Counted from the first letter of the stretch, positions 8,417-17,627 are shown. The stretch: 64,000 bases of DNA from Streptomyces fodineus (GCF_001735805.1 NZ_CP017248.1:8556001-8620000), one strand, 5' to 3'. Made by a program: numbers and translations. The notes: generated by a model not told the origin, from the sequence alone.

Positions 8417-9592
8417 TCAGCCCTCGTCGGGCACGGCGCCGGGACGCGCGTACGTACGGCCCTTCCAGGCGGCCCCGCGTCCCCGGTAGTGCTGCACGGC
8501 CGAGTCGACGGTCATCAGGAGGTACAGCAGCGCGGTGAACGGCAGCAGCGGGGCGAGCGACAGCGGCTGCCGGTAGTAGCGGAGGATCGGCACGTACGTC
8601 CCCGCCATCACCGCCCACGCCAGGGCGCCGGTGACCGCCGTCGCCGTGCCGCCGCCCGCCGCTCCCGCGACCACCGCGGCGGGCGGCACCAGGTACACCA
8701 GCGCGAGCCCGGCGACCGTGCCGAGGAGCAGCAGCGGGTTGTGCCGCAACTGGGCGTAGGCGCTGCGCGAGACCATCCGCCACAGGTCGTGCAGCCGGGG
8801 ATACGGCCGCACGCTGTCCACCCGGTCGGCCAGCCCCAGCCAGACGTGCCCGCCGGCGCTCTTCACGGCGCGCGCCAGCGCCACGTCGTCGATGACGGCG
8901 TGCCGGATGCCGTCCGGGATGCGGGCCTTCTCCGCCGTCCCAGCGCGCAGCAGGACGCAGCCGCCCGCCGCCGCGGCCGTACGCGATCCCTTCCGGCCGA
9001 TCCGGCGGAAGGGATACAGCTGTGCGAAGAAGTAGACGAACGCCGGGACCACCAGCCGCTCCCACACGCTCTCCACCCGCAGCCGTGCCATCTGCGACAC
9101 GACGTCGAAGCCCCCGGTACGGGCCGCCGCCACCAGCATGCGCAGGCTGTCCGGCGCGTGGGCGATGTCCGCGTCCGTCAGCAGCAGATACTCGGGCTCA
9201 CGCGCGCGTGCCAGGCCGATGCCGTGCCGCACCGCCCACAGCTTGCCCGTCCAGCCCGCCGGCGGCTCGCCCGGCGAGCCCACGGTCAGCGGCAGCCCGC
9301 CGTGCCGCCGGGACAGCTCGCGGGCCAGCTCCCCGGTGCCGTCGGTGCTGCCGTCGTCCACCAGGAAGATCTCGGCCCGCCCCGGATAGTCCTGCGCCAG
9401 CAGGGAGGGCAGGCTCGCGGGCAGCACGGCCGCCTCGTCACGGGCCGGTACGACCACACACACCGACGGCCAGCCGTCCGGTTCCCGGCGCGGCGGCAGC
9501 CGGACGTCCGTGCGCCAGAAGAAACCCTGGCACAGCAGCAGCCAGCACCAGGCGGCCAGCGAGACGGCGGTGATCCACAGCAGCGCGCTCAC
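8417..9592 (-). CDS. Family 2 glycosyltransferase, HpnB-like, membrane-anchored
   Basis: About 391 residues from a GTG at 9592 (VSALLWITAVSLA), which begins directly with a membrane segment. The GT-A signatures are clear: VVPARDEA near residue 48, VDDGSTDGT near 78, WTGKLWAV, and TDADIAH near 138 as the metal-binding DxD-type site. Three hydrophobic segments close the protein. The WTGK and DADI pattern is characteristic of the hopene-associated glycosyltransferase HpnB group. No hopanoid biosynthesis gene is visible nearby, so the acceptor is not established. It is convergent with the TerD gene, whose stop is 6 bases away. Confidence 0.8.
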   Translation of the reverse strand: MSALLWITAVSLAAWCWLLLCQGFFWRTDVRLPPRREPDGWPSVCVVVPARDEAAVLPASLPSLLAQDYPGRAEIFLVDDGSTDGTGELARELSRRHGGLPLTVGSPGEPPAGWTGKLWAVRHGIGLARAREPEYLLLTDADIAHAPDSLRMLVAAARTGGFDVVSQMARLRVESVWERLVVPAFVYFFAQLYPFRRIGRKGSRTAAAAGGCVLLRAGTAEKARIPDGIRHAVIDDVALARAVKSAGGHVWLGLADRVDSVRPYPRLHDLWRMVSRSAYAQLRHNPLLLLGTVAGLALVYLVPPAAVVAGAAGGGTATAVTGALAWAVMAGTYVPILRYYRQPLSLAPLLPFTALLYLLMTVDSAVQHYRGRGAAWKGRTYARPGAVPDEG

Positions 9593-9637
9593 GCCCGCAG
9601 TCTGCCCCACCCGACCGGCCCGCAAGGCCCGATCGTC

Positions 9638-9643
9638 TATCGT
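9638..9643 (+). promoter_or_regulatory. -10 element TATCGT of a probable leaderless promoter
   Basis: TATCGT ends six bases before the GTG at 9650. In Streptomyces this spacing puts the transcription start on the start codon itself. No ribosome-binding site is seen before the GTG. Confidence 0.4.
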
Positions 9644-9649
9644 GGCCGG

Positions 9650-10435
9650 GTGAAGATCGCGCTCATGGACTCCGGTATCGGCCTGCTCCCCGCCGCCGCG
9701 GCGGTACGGCGGCTGCGGCCCGACGCGGATCTCGTGCTCTCGTGGGACCCGGACGGGATGCCCTGGGGGCCGCGCACCCCGCAAGACATCACCGAGCGGG
9801 CCCTGGCCGTGGCCGAGGCCGCCGCCGCCCATGAGCCCGACGTCCTGATCGTCGCCTGCAACACCGCGTCCGTGCACTCCCTGCCGGAACTGCGGGCCCG
9901 TTTCGAGCCGGACCTGCCGATCATCGGTACGGTCCCGGCGATCAAGCCCGCCGCGGCGGGCGGCGGTCATGTCGCGATCTGGGCGACCCCCGCCACCACC
10001 GGAAGCACCTACCAGCGGAATCTGATCGAGCGGTTCGCCGCCGGTGTGGCCGTCACCGAGGTGCCCTGTCCGGGTCTCGCGGACGCGGTGCACCACGCGG
10101 ACCAGAGCGCGATCGACGCCGCGGTCGCCGCGGCCGCCGCCCGCACCCCCGAGGACGTGACCACCGTCGTCCAGGGCTGCACCAACTACGAGCTGGTCGG
10201 CGAGCGCATCCGGGCAGCCGTCCAGCGGCCCGGCCGTCCGCCGCTCATGCTGCACGGCTCCGCAGGGGCGGTGGCCGCACAAGCCCTGCGCAGGATCGGA
10301 GCGGAACCGGACCCGGCCGCCGTCGCCGACACCACGCTCACCGTGCTGCTCAGCGGGCGCGAGGCCACGCTCCCCGACACGGCGCTCTCCTACGAGGAAG
10401 GCCGTTTCCTCCAGGCGGTCAGCCCCGTCCGCTGA
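9650..10435 (+). CDS. Asp/Glu racemase superfamily protein (MurI-like)
   Basis: About 261 residues starting at GTG 9650 (VKIALMDSGIG). Both catalytic cysteines of the glutamate racemase family are placed: ACNTAS near residue 70 and QGCTNYE near residue 176. The N-terminal DSGIGLLP matches the DSGxGG region imperfectly, and the second motif has Asn-Tyr-Glu where canonical MurI has His-Tyr-Pro. It is therefore probably a diverged paralogue rather than the housekeeping MurI. Interconversion of L- and D-glutamate is the family reaction; the substrate here is uncertain. It is divergent from the glycosyltransferase, with start codons 57 bases apart. Confidence 0.75.
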   Translation: MKIALMDSGIGLLPAAAAVRRLRPDADLVLSWDPDGMPWGPRTPQDITERALAVAEAAAAHEPDVLIVACNTASVHSLPELRARFEPDLPIIGTVPAIKPAAAGGGHVAIWATPATTGSTYQRNLIERFAAGVAVTEVPCPGLADAVHHADQSAIDAAVAAAAARTPEDVTTVVQGCTNYELVGERIRAAVQRPGRPPLMLHGSAGAVAAQALRRIGAEPDPAAVADTTLTVLLSGREATLPDTALSYEEGRFLQAVSPVR

Positions 10436-10529
10436 CCGGCCCGGCAACCACGGACCAGGCGCGGGGGAGTGGTGGCCCACCCGGGTCAGTCACCCTCCGC
10501 AACGCCCTCCCCGCGCAGCGAAACCTGAG

Positions 10530-10535
10530 TAACCT
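10530..10535 (+). promoter_or_regulatory. -10 element TAACCT of a probable leaderless promoter
   Basis: TAACCT is followed by seven bases and then the ATG at 10543. No ribosome site precedes the gene. Confidence 0.35.
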
Positions 10536-10542
10536 CATAAAT

Positions 10543-11073
10543 ATGAGGGACCATCCCCCCGCCGACGACGGCCCCCACTCCGAGATCTGGACCGGGCGCG
10601 CCACGAACCGGGTCCAGTGGCTGCTGGCGCTGGTCGGCGCGGCCTGCATGGCGCTCGGTATCGAGCTCGCCGTGGACTCGGCATGGACGTCCGGCATCGC
10701 CCCGCTGGTGATGTCCGTCGTGGGCTGCATCGCCGCCGGGCTGCTGGTCCTCTTCGGCACGCTCGCCTTCGTGCACGTCGATCTCAAGCTCGACATGGAG
10801 TGCCTCGAGGTGCGCTGCGGCCACATAGGGCTGCCGCGCCGCCGCATCCCGCTCTCCCATGTGGCCGGCGCCGACTTCACCGCCCTGGTCACGCCCCGGC
10901 ACTGGGGCGGCTGGGGCTACCGCTGGCGCCCCGAGAAGGGCACTGCCGTCGTCGTACGCCGGGGCGAGGGCATCGTGCTGCGCCTGTGGGACGGCCACAC
11001 CTTCACGATCACCGTGGACAACGCGGAGTCGGCGGTACGGGTCATCAGGGCCCGGCTGCGCACGATCCGCTGA
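10543..11073 (+). CDS. Conserved two-TM membrane protein
   Basis: About 176 residues. Hydrophobic segments lie near residues 26-46 and 53-76, followed by a ~95-residue soluble domain with the alternating hydrophobic pattern of a small PH-like beta domain (VDLKLDMECLEV ... GIVLRLWDGHTFTI). This layout is common in conserved actinobacterial membrane proteins (DUF3093-like); the assignment is tentative and no enzymatic residues are visible. It stands alone between the racemase-like gene and the oppositely oriented O-antigen-ligase-like gene. Confidence 0.6.
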   Translation: MRDHPPADDGPHSEIWTGRATNRVQWLLALVGAACMALGIELAVDSAWTSGIAPLVMSVVGCIAAGLLVLFGTLAFVHVDLKLDMECLEVRCGHIGLPRRRIPLSHVAGADFTALVTPRHWGGWGYRWRPEKGTAVVVRRGEGIVLRLWDGHTFTITVDNAESAVRVIRARLRTIR

Positions 11074-11109
11074 GGCCGCGCCACGCGTCGACGGGGGGCG
11101 GGACACCGC

Positions 11110-12165
11110 TCAGAGCCGGGGATCCGCGCTGTCGCGCGCCCACGGCCGGGCCGTCGCCCACCCGGCCAGCAGCCCCGCGCCCACGGTCACCGTGGTGAAG
11201 CTGAGGGCGTTGCTCACCGTGGCGCACCCGGCCAGCGCCGTCAGGGCGGCGCCGGCGGTCAGGGCGACCGGGGTGGAGCGGGGGCTGCGCCAGAGCGCGT
11301 GCAGTACCCAGCAGAACGCGGCGACGAACAGCAGCAGCCCGACCAGGCCCTGCTCGGCCGCCAGCTGGAGCAGGGCCGAGTGCGGTCTGCCGTCGGCGGA
11401 CAGCGTGTGCGGTGCCGTGCCGCCCAGCTCGCCGAACCGCCCCGGGCCGACCCCGAGCCCTCGGTTGCGGCCCGCCAGCCGCAGGCCGTCCTGCCACAGC
11501 GCCACCCGCTGTGCGGTCAGCCGGCCGTCGAGCACCCGGGCGAGGCCGTCCGGCAGCACGTCGGCGGCGAGTGCCCACGCCGTCCCGGCGACCAGGGCCG
11601 CCGCCACGGCCAGACCCAGCAGGCACCCGCCGCGGCGGGACACCGAGCCCGCGGCGAGTGAACACAGCAGTACGGCGGCACTCGCCACGCAACCGGCCAC
11701 CGACCCCAGCACGGCCCCGGTCAGCACGATCCCGGCGGCCAGTGCCCGCAGCAGCAGCCGCAGTCCCGGTACGGGCGTCGCCCAGGCGGCACAGCATGCG
11801 GCACCCGTGGCCAGCGCCAGCAGAGCGGCCGTGCCACCGGCGTGCCCGAGCGGGGCGGCGTACCGGGGACCGGCGGAGAGACCGGGCAGGACCACGGCCA
11901 GCGCGAGTCCGGCCGCGGCACCGGCGCACGGCGCGGCCACCGGCAGCAGTGCCCCGGAGACCCGGCCGACGGCATGACCGGCCGCCACGGCGAGCACCGC
12001 GAGCAGCATGCCCTCGGGCCGTCCGTCATGGGCCGCCGCGGTGATCAGCGACCAGCCGGCGCAGGCGCCCAGCAAGATCATGCCCGCCCCGTCAGAAACG
12101 TTTCGCCTGACGTCGGCCGTCTCCGCGCCCACCCCGGTCGCGGGCCTCGTCTCCGTCGACCCCAC
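11110..12165 (-). CDS. O-antigen ligase/polymerase-like (Wzy_C) integral membrane protein
   Basis: About 351 residues. A GTG at 12165 preceded by GAGGGGCGGC is the best start; upstream codons are in low-complexity sequence. Roughly ten hydrophobic segments are present. Between late segments lies a long outer loop with GVGPGRFGELG and PHSALLQLAAEQG, the Wzy_C-type signature in which a conserved His precedes the next membrane helix. Such proteins ligate or polymerise lipid-linked glycans, or glycosylate proteins. In Streptomyces the substrate is normally unknown, and no sugar biosynthesis cluster is adjacent apart from the glycosyltransferase at 8.4-9.6 kb. Confidence 0.7.
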   Translation of the reverse strand: MGSTETRPATGVGAETADVRRNVSDGAGMILLGACAGWSLITAAAHDGRPEGMLLAVLAVAAGHAVGRVSGALLPVAAPCAGAAAGLALAVVLPGLSAGPRYAAPLGHAGGTAALLALATGAACCAAWATPVPGLRLLLRALAAGIVLTGAVLGSVAGCVASAAVLLCSLAAGSVSRRGGCLLGLAVAAALVAGTAWALAADVLPDGLARVLDGRLTAQRVALWQDGLRLAGRNRGLGVGPGRFGELGGTAPHTLSADGRPHSALLQLAAEQGLVGLLLFVAAFCWVLHALWRSPRSTPVALTAGAALTALAGCATVSNALSFTTVTVGAGLLAGWATARPWARDSADPRL

Positions 12166-12556
12166 CGCCGCCCCTCGTCCCCGGTCCCCGTCCCCTGCCC
12201 CAGGCCACGGCCGGGTACGACTCCGGATCCGGCCGCACTGCCGAGGCTGGGCACACCGTAGCGGCTGATGACCGGTTTGGGCACGAGATGCGACGGAAAG
12301 TCGCGGGGAGGATGGTGGCCGGATGTTGTGTGTGCCGCTGGTGGTTCCGGGGCGGTGGCGGGGCGGAACGATGCTCTGCGCCGGCTGCCGGCAGCCCGTG
12401 CCGGCCCCTGCCGCCGGGATGCGGCGCTGATTACCGCAAGCGCGCGTCGGCCGACGGGCGAGGCCGGCGACCAGCGACAACCGCGGGCGGCGGTGGCGGT
12501 CCCGGCCCTCGCACCGCGCTGTCGGCGGCCGGGGCAGCGGCCGTACACTCACCCGG
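12166..12556. promoter_or_regulatory. Divergent intergenic region upstream of lnt
   Basis: A 391-base stretch between divergent genes with no supported coding sequence. The right end holds the lnt promoter. The middle contains GGATGGTGGCCGGATGTTGTGTGTG-type sequence but no clear repeat or hairpin. Confidence 0.4.
12544..12549 (+). promoter_or_regulatory. -10 element TACACT of leaderless lnt promoter
   Basis: TACACT is followed by seven bases and then the GTG start of lnt at 12557, with no ribosome-binding site. The mRNA probably begins at the start codon. Confidence 0.5.
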
Positions 12557-14167
12557 GTGACCGTCACCGCACCTTCCGTGGACGAGCCGGATCAGCTCCA
12601 GCCGTCGCCCGCGCCCAGCGCGTTCCGTGGCCGGCTGCTCCGCCTGATTCCGGCCGCCGCCTCCGCGCTCTGCGGAGTGCTGCTCTACGTCAGCTTTCCG
12701 CCGCGCACCCTGTGGTGGCTGGCGCTGCCCGCCTTCGCCGGTTTCGGCTGGGTGCTGCGCGGCCGTGACTGGAAGGCGGCCCTCGGCCTCGGCTATCTCT
12801 TCGGACTCGGCTTCCTGCTGCCCCTGCTGGTGTGGACCGGCGTGGAGGTCGGCCCCGGTCCGTGGCTGGCCCTCGTCGCCATCGAAGCGGTCTTCGTCGC
12901 CCTGGTCGGCGTCGGCGTCGCCGCCGTGGCCAAACTGCCTGCCTGGCCGGTGTGGGCGGCCGCCGTGTGGATCGCGGGCGAGGCGGTACGCGCGCGCGTG
13001 CCCTTCCGGGGCTTCCCCTGGGGCAAGGTCGCGTTCGGTCAGGCGGACGGCGTCTTCCTGCCGCTCGCCGCGGTGGGCGGTACACCCGTGCTCGGCTTCG
13101 CGGTCGTGCTGTGCGGCTTCGGCCTGTACGAGGCCGGGCGGCTGATCGCCGAGCGGCGCCGGACGCGCGCCGTGCGGCGCGGGGCCGCGGCCGCCGCGCT
13201 GCTGAGCGTGGCCGTCCCGGTGGCCGGCGCGGTCGCCGCCCGGCCGCTCGTGAGCGACAAGGCAGAGGACGGCACCCGGACCGTCGCGATCATCCAGGGC
13301 AATGTGCCGCGCTCCGGGCTGGAGTTCAGCGCCCAGCGGCGGGCTGTGCTCGACTACCACGTGCGCGAGACGCTCAGGCTCGCCGCCGACATCAAGGCGG
13401 GGAAGACCCCGAAGCCCGACTACGTGCTGTGGCCGGAGAACTCCTCCGACATCGACCCCTTCGGCAACCCGGACGCCGCCGCCGTCATCAACGAGGCGGC
13501 CAAGGCGGTCGGTGTGCCCCTCTCCGTCGGCGGGGTCGTCGAGAGGGACGGAAAGTTGCTCAACGAACAGATCCTGTGGGATCCGGCCAAGGGGCCGACG
13601 CAGACGTACGACAAGCGGCAGATCCAGCCGTTCGGCGAGTACCTTCCGCTGCGCGGTGTCGTCGGCGCGATCAACAAGAACTGGACCGGCATGGTCCGGC
13701 AGGACTTCAGCCGCGGCAGCACGCCGGGCGTGTTCGACATCGGCGGTGCCAAGGTGGGTCTCGCCACCTGTTACGAGGCCGCCTTCGACTGGGCGGTGCG
13801 GGACACCGTCACCCACGGCGCGGAGATGATCTCCGTGCCGAGCAACAACGCGACCTTCGACCGCAGCGAGATGACCTACCAGCAACTCGCGATGTCCCGG
13901 ATCCGCGCCGTCGAGCACAGTCGTACCGTCACCGTGCCGGTGACCAGCGGCGTCAGCGCGATCATCATGCCGGACGGGAAGATCACCCGGAGGACCGGCA
14001 TGTTCGTGCCCGCGTACCTCGTCCAGAAGGTGCCGCTGCGCACGTCCAAGACCCCCGCGACCGAACTGGGCATCCTCCCGGAGATCGCTCTGGCGCTGGT
14101 CGCTGCGGGCGGTCTCGGCTGGGCCATCGGGTCCGGGCTGCGCCGTCGGCGCGCCGGTGGCGTATAG
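12557..14167 (+). CDS. lnt: Apolipoprotein N-acyltransferase
   Basis: About 536 residues. It transfers an acyl chain to the free amino group of the lipidated cysteine of lipoproteins in the cytoplasmic membrane. The first ~240 residues carry six hydrophobic segments, followed by the outer-face nitrilase-type domain and a C-terminal membrane segment near residues 505-530. The catalytic triad is visible: Glu in WPENSSD near residue 293, Lys in YDKRQIQPFGEYLP near 352, and Cys in ATCYEAAFD near 405. Length and topology match complete Lnt proteins. The GTG start fits a leaderless transcript. Many streptomycetes have two lnt copies, so this may not be the only one. Confidence 0.93.
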   Translation: MTVTAPSVDEPDQLQPSPAPSAFRGRLLRLIPAAASALCGVLLYVSFPPRTLWWLALPAFAGFGWVLRGRDWKAALGLGYLFGLGFLLPLLVWTGVEVGPGPWLALVAIEAVFVALVGVGVAAVAKLPAWPVWAAAVWIAGEAVRARVPFRGFPWGKVAFGQADGVFLPLAAVGGTPVLGFAVVLCGFGLYEAGRLIAERRRTRAVRRGAAAAALLSVAVPVAGAVAARPLVSDKAEDGTRTVAIIQGNVPRSGLEFSAQRRAVLDYHVRETLRLAADIKAGKTPKPDYVLWPENSSDIDPFGNPDAAAVINEAAKAVGVPLSVGGVVERDGKLLNEQILWDPAKGPTQTYDKRQIQPFGEYLPLRGVVGAINKNWTGMVRQDFSRGSTPGVFDIGGAKVGLATCYEAAFDWAVRDTVTHGAEMISVPSNNATFDRSEMTYQQLAMSRIRAVEHSRTVTVPVTSGVSAIIMPDGKITRRTGMFVPAYLVQKVPLRTSKTPATELGILPEIALALVAAGGLGWAIGSGLRRRRAGGV

Positions 14168-14267
14168 CCGTACGACCGGAATACGGCCCCGGAACCGGCC
14201 GGGACAGGCCCCTTGAACTCGTGCTTACGCCGGCTGAACCGCCAGGAGAGCGCAGGCCCGGGCCCGT

Positions 14268-14273
14268 TAGGGT
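14268..14273 (+). promoter_or_regulatory. -10 element TAGGGT of leaderless NUDIX gene promoter
   Basis: TAGGGT, seven bases, then ATG at 14281. This is the standard leaderless arrangement in Streptomyces. Confidence 0.5.
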
Positions 14274-14280
14274 CGGGCAC

Positions 14281-14760
14281 ATGGCTACTCCTGACTTCAT
14301 CCGCACGCTCCGGGCCACCGCCGGCCGGCAACTGCTCTGGCTCCCCGGGATCACCGCGATCGTCTTCGACGACGAGGGCAGAGTGCTCCTGGGCCGGCGG
14401 TCCGACACCCGCAAGTGGTCGGTGATCGGGGGTATCCCGGAGCCCGGCGAGCAGCCCGCGGCCTGTGCCGTGCGGGAGGTCTTCGAGGAGACGGCTGTGC
14501 ACTGCGTGGCCGAGCGGGTCGTCCTCGTCCAGGCCCTGGACCCGGTCGTCTACCCCAATGGTGACCAGTGCCAGTACATGGACATCACCTTCCGCTGCCG
14601 GGCCGTGGGCGGCGAGGCCCGGGTCAACGACGACGAGTCCCTGGAGGTGGGCTGGTTCGCGGTGGACGCGCTGCCCGATCTCAACGAGTTCGGCCGTCTC
14701 CGGATCAAGCAGGCCATGTCCGAAGCACCCACATGGTTTGACCCTACGACTGTCAGCTGA
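14281..14760 (+). CDS. NUDIX hydrolase
   Basis: About 159 residues. The Nudix box spans residues ~49-71, reading GGIPEPGEQPAACAVREVFE and continuing EETA. The metal-binding REVFEE core is intact, but the usual Gly after EET is Ala. Nudix enzymes hydrolyse nucleoside diphosphates linked to another moiety. The sequence around WSVIGGIPEPGE resembles actinobacterial MutT/ADP-ribose-type members, and the substrate cannot be predicted. It sits between lnt and the short-chain dehydrogenase gene, each with its own leaderless promoter, so these three are not one operon. Confidence 0.88.
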   Translation: MATPDFIRTLRATAGRQLLWLPGITAIVFDDEGRVLLGRRSDTRKWSVIGGIPEPGEQPAACAVREVFEETAVHCVAERVVLVQALDPVVYPNGDQCQYMDITFRCRAVGGEARVNDDESLEVGWFAVDALPDLNEFGRLRIKQAMSEAPTWFDPTTVS

Positions 14761-14772
14761 AGTGTGGGTGGC

Positions 14773-14786
14773 CACCACATGTGGTG
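14773..14786. promoter_or_regulatory. 14-bp perfect palindrome upstream of the dehydrogenase gene
   Basis: CACCACATGTGGTG reads identically on both strands. It lies 16 bases before the TAGGGT -10 element of the next gene, overlapping where a -35 box would be. A regulator site is plausible but the protein is unknown. Confidence 0.45.
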
Positions 14787-14802
14787 AGGATTGGGGTCCG
14801 CT

Positions 14803-14808
14803 TAGGGT
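14803..14808 (+). promoter_or_regulatory. -10 element TAGGGT of leaderless dehydrogenase promoter
   Basis: TAGGGT, six bases, then ATG at 14815; no ribosome-binding site. Confidence 0.5.
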
Positions 14809-14814
14809 CGGCAC

Positions 14815-15630
14815 ATGACCTCGTCCAGCCTTCCGAGCGGCCTTCGCCCCCAGCCCCTCGCCCTCGATCTCGGCGGCCGCACCGCCCTCGTCACCGGTGC
14901 CGCCAGCGGCATCGGCCGTGCCTGTGCGCTGCGCCTCGCGGCCGCCGGTGCGCGGGTACGGGCCGTCGACCGGGACGCGGCCGGTCTGGCCGAGCTGGCC
15001 CAGCAGGCGGAACGGGCCGGTGACCTGCCGGGAGGCGTCGTACCGCACGTCGTGGACCTCACCGACCTCGACGCCGCCGAACGGGCCGCCGTGGGCACCG
15101 ATGTGCTGGTCAACAACGCGGGCCTGCAACTGGTGTGCCCCATCGAGGAATTCCCGCCCGACGTCTTCCACACCGTGCTGACCGTGATGCTGGAGGCGCC
15201 CTTCCGGCTCATCCGCGGTGCCCTGCCGCACATGTACGCGCAGGGCTGGGGCCGGATCGTCAACGTGTCCTCCGTCCATGGCCTGCGCGCCTCCGCCTTC
15301 AAGTCCGCGTATGTGGCCGCCAAACACGGCCTCGAGGGACTGTCGAAGACGGCCGCTCTGGAAGGCGCCGCCCATGGGGTGACCTCGAACTGTGTGAACC
15401 CCGCCTATGTGCGCACCCCCCTGGTCGAGAAGCAGATCGCCGACCAGGCGCAGGCCCACGGCATCCCCGAGGAACGCGTGCTGTCCGAGGTCCTGCTGAA
15501 GGACAGCGCCCTGCAGCGGCTCATCGAACCGGAGGAGGTCGCCGAAGCCGTGGCCTATCTGTGCAGCCCCCAGGCGTCCTTCGTCACCGGCACCTCGCTG
15601 GTGCTGGACGGCGGGTGGACGGCCCACTGA
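14815..15630 (+). CDS. bdhA: 3-hydroxybutyrate dehydrogenase (SDR family)
   Basis: About 271 residues. The Rossmann glycine motif TGAASGIG is near residue 28, NNAG near 98, the catalytic Ser in VNVSSVHG near 150 and YVAAK near 165. The region NPAYVRTPLVEKQIADQA followed by a conserved EEVL-type stretch is the hallmark of D-beta-hydroxybutyrate dehydrogenases, which reduce acetoacetate with NADH in ketone-body or PHB metabolism. The first ~15 residues before the Rossmann fold are a non-conserved extension. The gene has its own promoter with an adjacent 14-bp palindrome, so expression may be regulated. Confidence 0.85.
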   Translation: MTSSSLPSGLRPQPLALDLGGRTALVTGAASGIGRACALRLAAAGARVRAVDRDAAGLAELAQQAERAGDLPGGVVPHVVDLTDLDAAERAAVGTDVLVNNAGLQLVCPIEEFPPDVFHTVLTVMLEAPFRLIRGALPHMYAQGWGRIVNVSSVHGLRASAFKSAYVAAKHGLEGLSKTAALEGAAHGVTSNCVNPAYVRTPLVEKQIADQAQAHGIPEERVLSEVLLKDSALQRLIEPEEVAEAVAYLCSPQASFVTGTSLVLDGGWTAH

Positions 15631-15707
15631 AAGCGCCCGGCGGCGCCCGGCCCGGGAGTTTTCCACAGGCCTGACGCGCCGCCCGGCCGATGCGGAATCC
15701 TGTGACC

Positions 15708-17627
15708 ATGTCTCGCGATCACGTTCAGCCGGCACCCAGCGGCAGCATCGAGGCCCCGTACCTCGAGCTGCTGGCCCGCGACGCCTCCGCGGAGGCGTAC
15801 GAGCAGCCGGTGCTGCTCGCCCGCGCCGAGGGCAGATCGGCCGACCGGATCGCCGCGCTGGAACAGGCCAAGCGGCTCGCCCTGCGCGTCCGGGCGGAGT
15901 TGGAGGGGCGCCGACGGCGTGAGGCGGAGCTGTCCGCGCTCTTCGAGACCGCCCACGACCTCGCGGGCCTGCGCGATCTGGACGCCGTCCTGCAGGCCAT
16001 CGTGCAGCGCGCCCGCTCCCTGCTCGGCACGGACGTCGCCTACCTCACCCTGAACGACCCGGCGCGCGGCGACACCTACATGCGGGTCACGGAGGGCTCC
16101 GTCTCCGCCCGCTTCCAGCAACTGCGCCTCGGCATGGGCGAAGGGCTCGGCGGACTGGTCGCCCAGACGACCCGGCCGTACGTCACGGACGACTACCTCA
16201 AGGACGCCCGCTTCCAGCACACCCCCACCATCGACGGCGGCGTCCAGGACGAGGGCCTGGTCGCCATCCTCGGCGTGCCTCTCATGCTCGGCCCGCACGT
16301 CATCGGCGTCCTCTTCGCCGCCGACCGCAGGGCGCGTGTCTTCGAACGCGCGCAGATCGCCCTGCTCGGCTCCTTCGCCGCGCTCGCCGCCGCCGCGATC
16401 GACACCGCCAACCTGCTCACCGAGACCCGCGCGGCCCTGTCCGGCCTGGAGCGCGCCAACGAGATCATCCAGGACCGCAGCGCCGTCATCGAGCGCGCCT
16501 CCGACGTCCACGACCGGCTCGCCGAACTCGTCCTGCGCGGCGGCGGGGTGCACGATGTCGCCGCCGCCGTCTCCGAAGTCCTCGTCGGCACCGTGGAGTT
16601 CGCCGAGGCCGACGCGGCGCCGACGAAGGCGCTGGAGGCGTCCCGCGCCGAGGGACACGCCGTACGGCACGACAGCGACTGGATCGCCGCGGTCGCCGCC
16701 GGCGGTGAACTCCTCGGCGCGCTGGTCCTGCGCGGCCACCCCGGCCTCGACCCCGTCGACCAACGCACCCTGGAGCGCGCGGCGATGGTGACCTCACTGC
16801 TCCTGCTCGCCCGCCGCTCGGCGGCCGAGGCCGAACAGCGGGTGCGGGGCGAGCTGCTGGACGACCTGCTGGACGCGCGTGACCGGGACCCGCGCCTGCT
16901 GCGCGAACGCGCCGCCCGGCTGCATGCCGACCTGGACGCCACCCATGTCGTCCTCGCCGCACGCCTCGACGGCCCGGCGGCCGACGCCGACGAGGAGGCC
17001 GCGGCCCGCCGCCGCCTGTGGTCGGCCGCCTCCCACCTCGCCGCGACCCGGCACGGCCTGGCCGCCGCACGCGACGGCGGCACCGTCCTGCTGCTGCCGC
17101 TCGGCACCGGTGACACCGCCACGGACCTGGCCCGCCGCACCGCCCACCAGCTGGGCACGGCCGTGCACCAACCCGTCACGGTCGGCGCCTCGGCCCCGGT
17201 CACCGGTCTCGCCACACACCCCGAGACCGTCGCCGCCGCCTACGCCGAGGGCCGCCGCTGCCTGGACGCGCTGCACCTGCTGGGCCGGTCCGGGGACGGC
17301 GCCGCGGCCGAGGACTTCGGCTTCCTCGGCCTGTTCCTCGCCGGCGACCGGGACATCGCCGGCTTCGTCGACCGCACCATCGGCCCGGTCGTCTCCTACG
17401 ACGAGCGACGCGGTACGGAACTGCTGCGCACCCTGGACGCGTATTTCGCGTGCGGGATGAGCCCGGCCCGCACCAAGGACGCGCTGCACGTCCACGTGAA
17501 CACCGTCGCCCAGCGGCTGGAGCGGGTGGGCCGGCTGCTGGGCGAGGACTGGCAGAACCCGGAGCGGACCCTGGAGATCCAACTGGCGCTACGGCTGCAC
17601 CGGTTGGCGGCCCCGGACAGACGCTGA
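15708..17627 (+). CDS. GAF-domain PucR/CdaR-family transcriptional regulator
   Basis: About 639 residues from ATG 15708 (start moderately certain; no strong ribosome site). A helical N-terminus (~1-75) precedes a GAF sensor domain at ~80-235 (AHDLAGLRDLDAVL ... LGVPLMLGPHVIGVLF). A middle region at ~300-520 has the GGDEF-like CdaR layout. The C-terminal ~60 residues form the PucR-type helix-turn-helix: LRTLDAYFACGMSPARTKDA, then a VHVNTVAQRLERV recognition region. Members respond to small molecules through GAF and control catabolic genes. The adjacent 3-hydroxybutyrate dehydrogenase gene is a possible target, by proximity only. Confidence 0.82.
   Translation: MSRDHVQPAPSGSIEAPYLELLARDASAEAYEQPVLLARAEGRSADRIAALEQAKRLALRVRAELEGRRRREAELSALFETAHDLAGLRDLDAVLQAIVQRARSLLGTDVAYLTLNDPARGDTYMRVTEGSVSARFQQLRLGMGEGLGGLVAQTTRPYVTDDYLKDARFQHTPTIDGGVQDEGLVAILGVPLMLGPHVIGVLFAADRRARVFERAQIALLGSFAALAAAAIDTANLLTETRAALSGLERANEIIQDRSAVIERASDVHDRLAELVLRGGGVHDVAAAVSEVLVGTVEFAEADAAPTKALEASRAEGHAVRHDSDWIAAVAAGGELLGALVLRGHPGLDPVDQRTLERAAMVTSLLLLARRSAAEAEQRVRGELLDDLLDARDRDPRLLRERAARLHADLDATHVVLAARLDGPAADADEEAAARRRLWSAASHLAATRHGLAAARDGGTVLLLPLGTGDTATDLARRTAHQLGTAVHQPVTVGASAPVTGLATHPETVAAAYAEGRRCLDALHLLGRSGDGAAAEDFGFLGLFLAGDRDIAGFVDRTIGPVVSYDERRGTELLRTLDAYFACGMSPARTKDALHVHVNTVAQRLERVGRLLGEDWQNPERTLEIQLALRLHRLAAPDRR

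Noticed and set aside
15555..16763. A 402-codon minus-strand frame antisense to the dehydrogenase and GAF/PucR genes
   Set aside because: Mirror frame of two well-supported genes with Gly/Asp/Val-rich composition; no motif.
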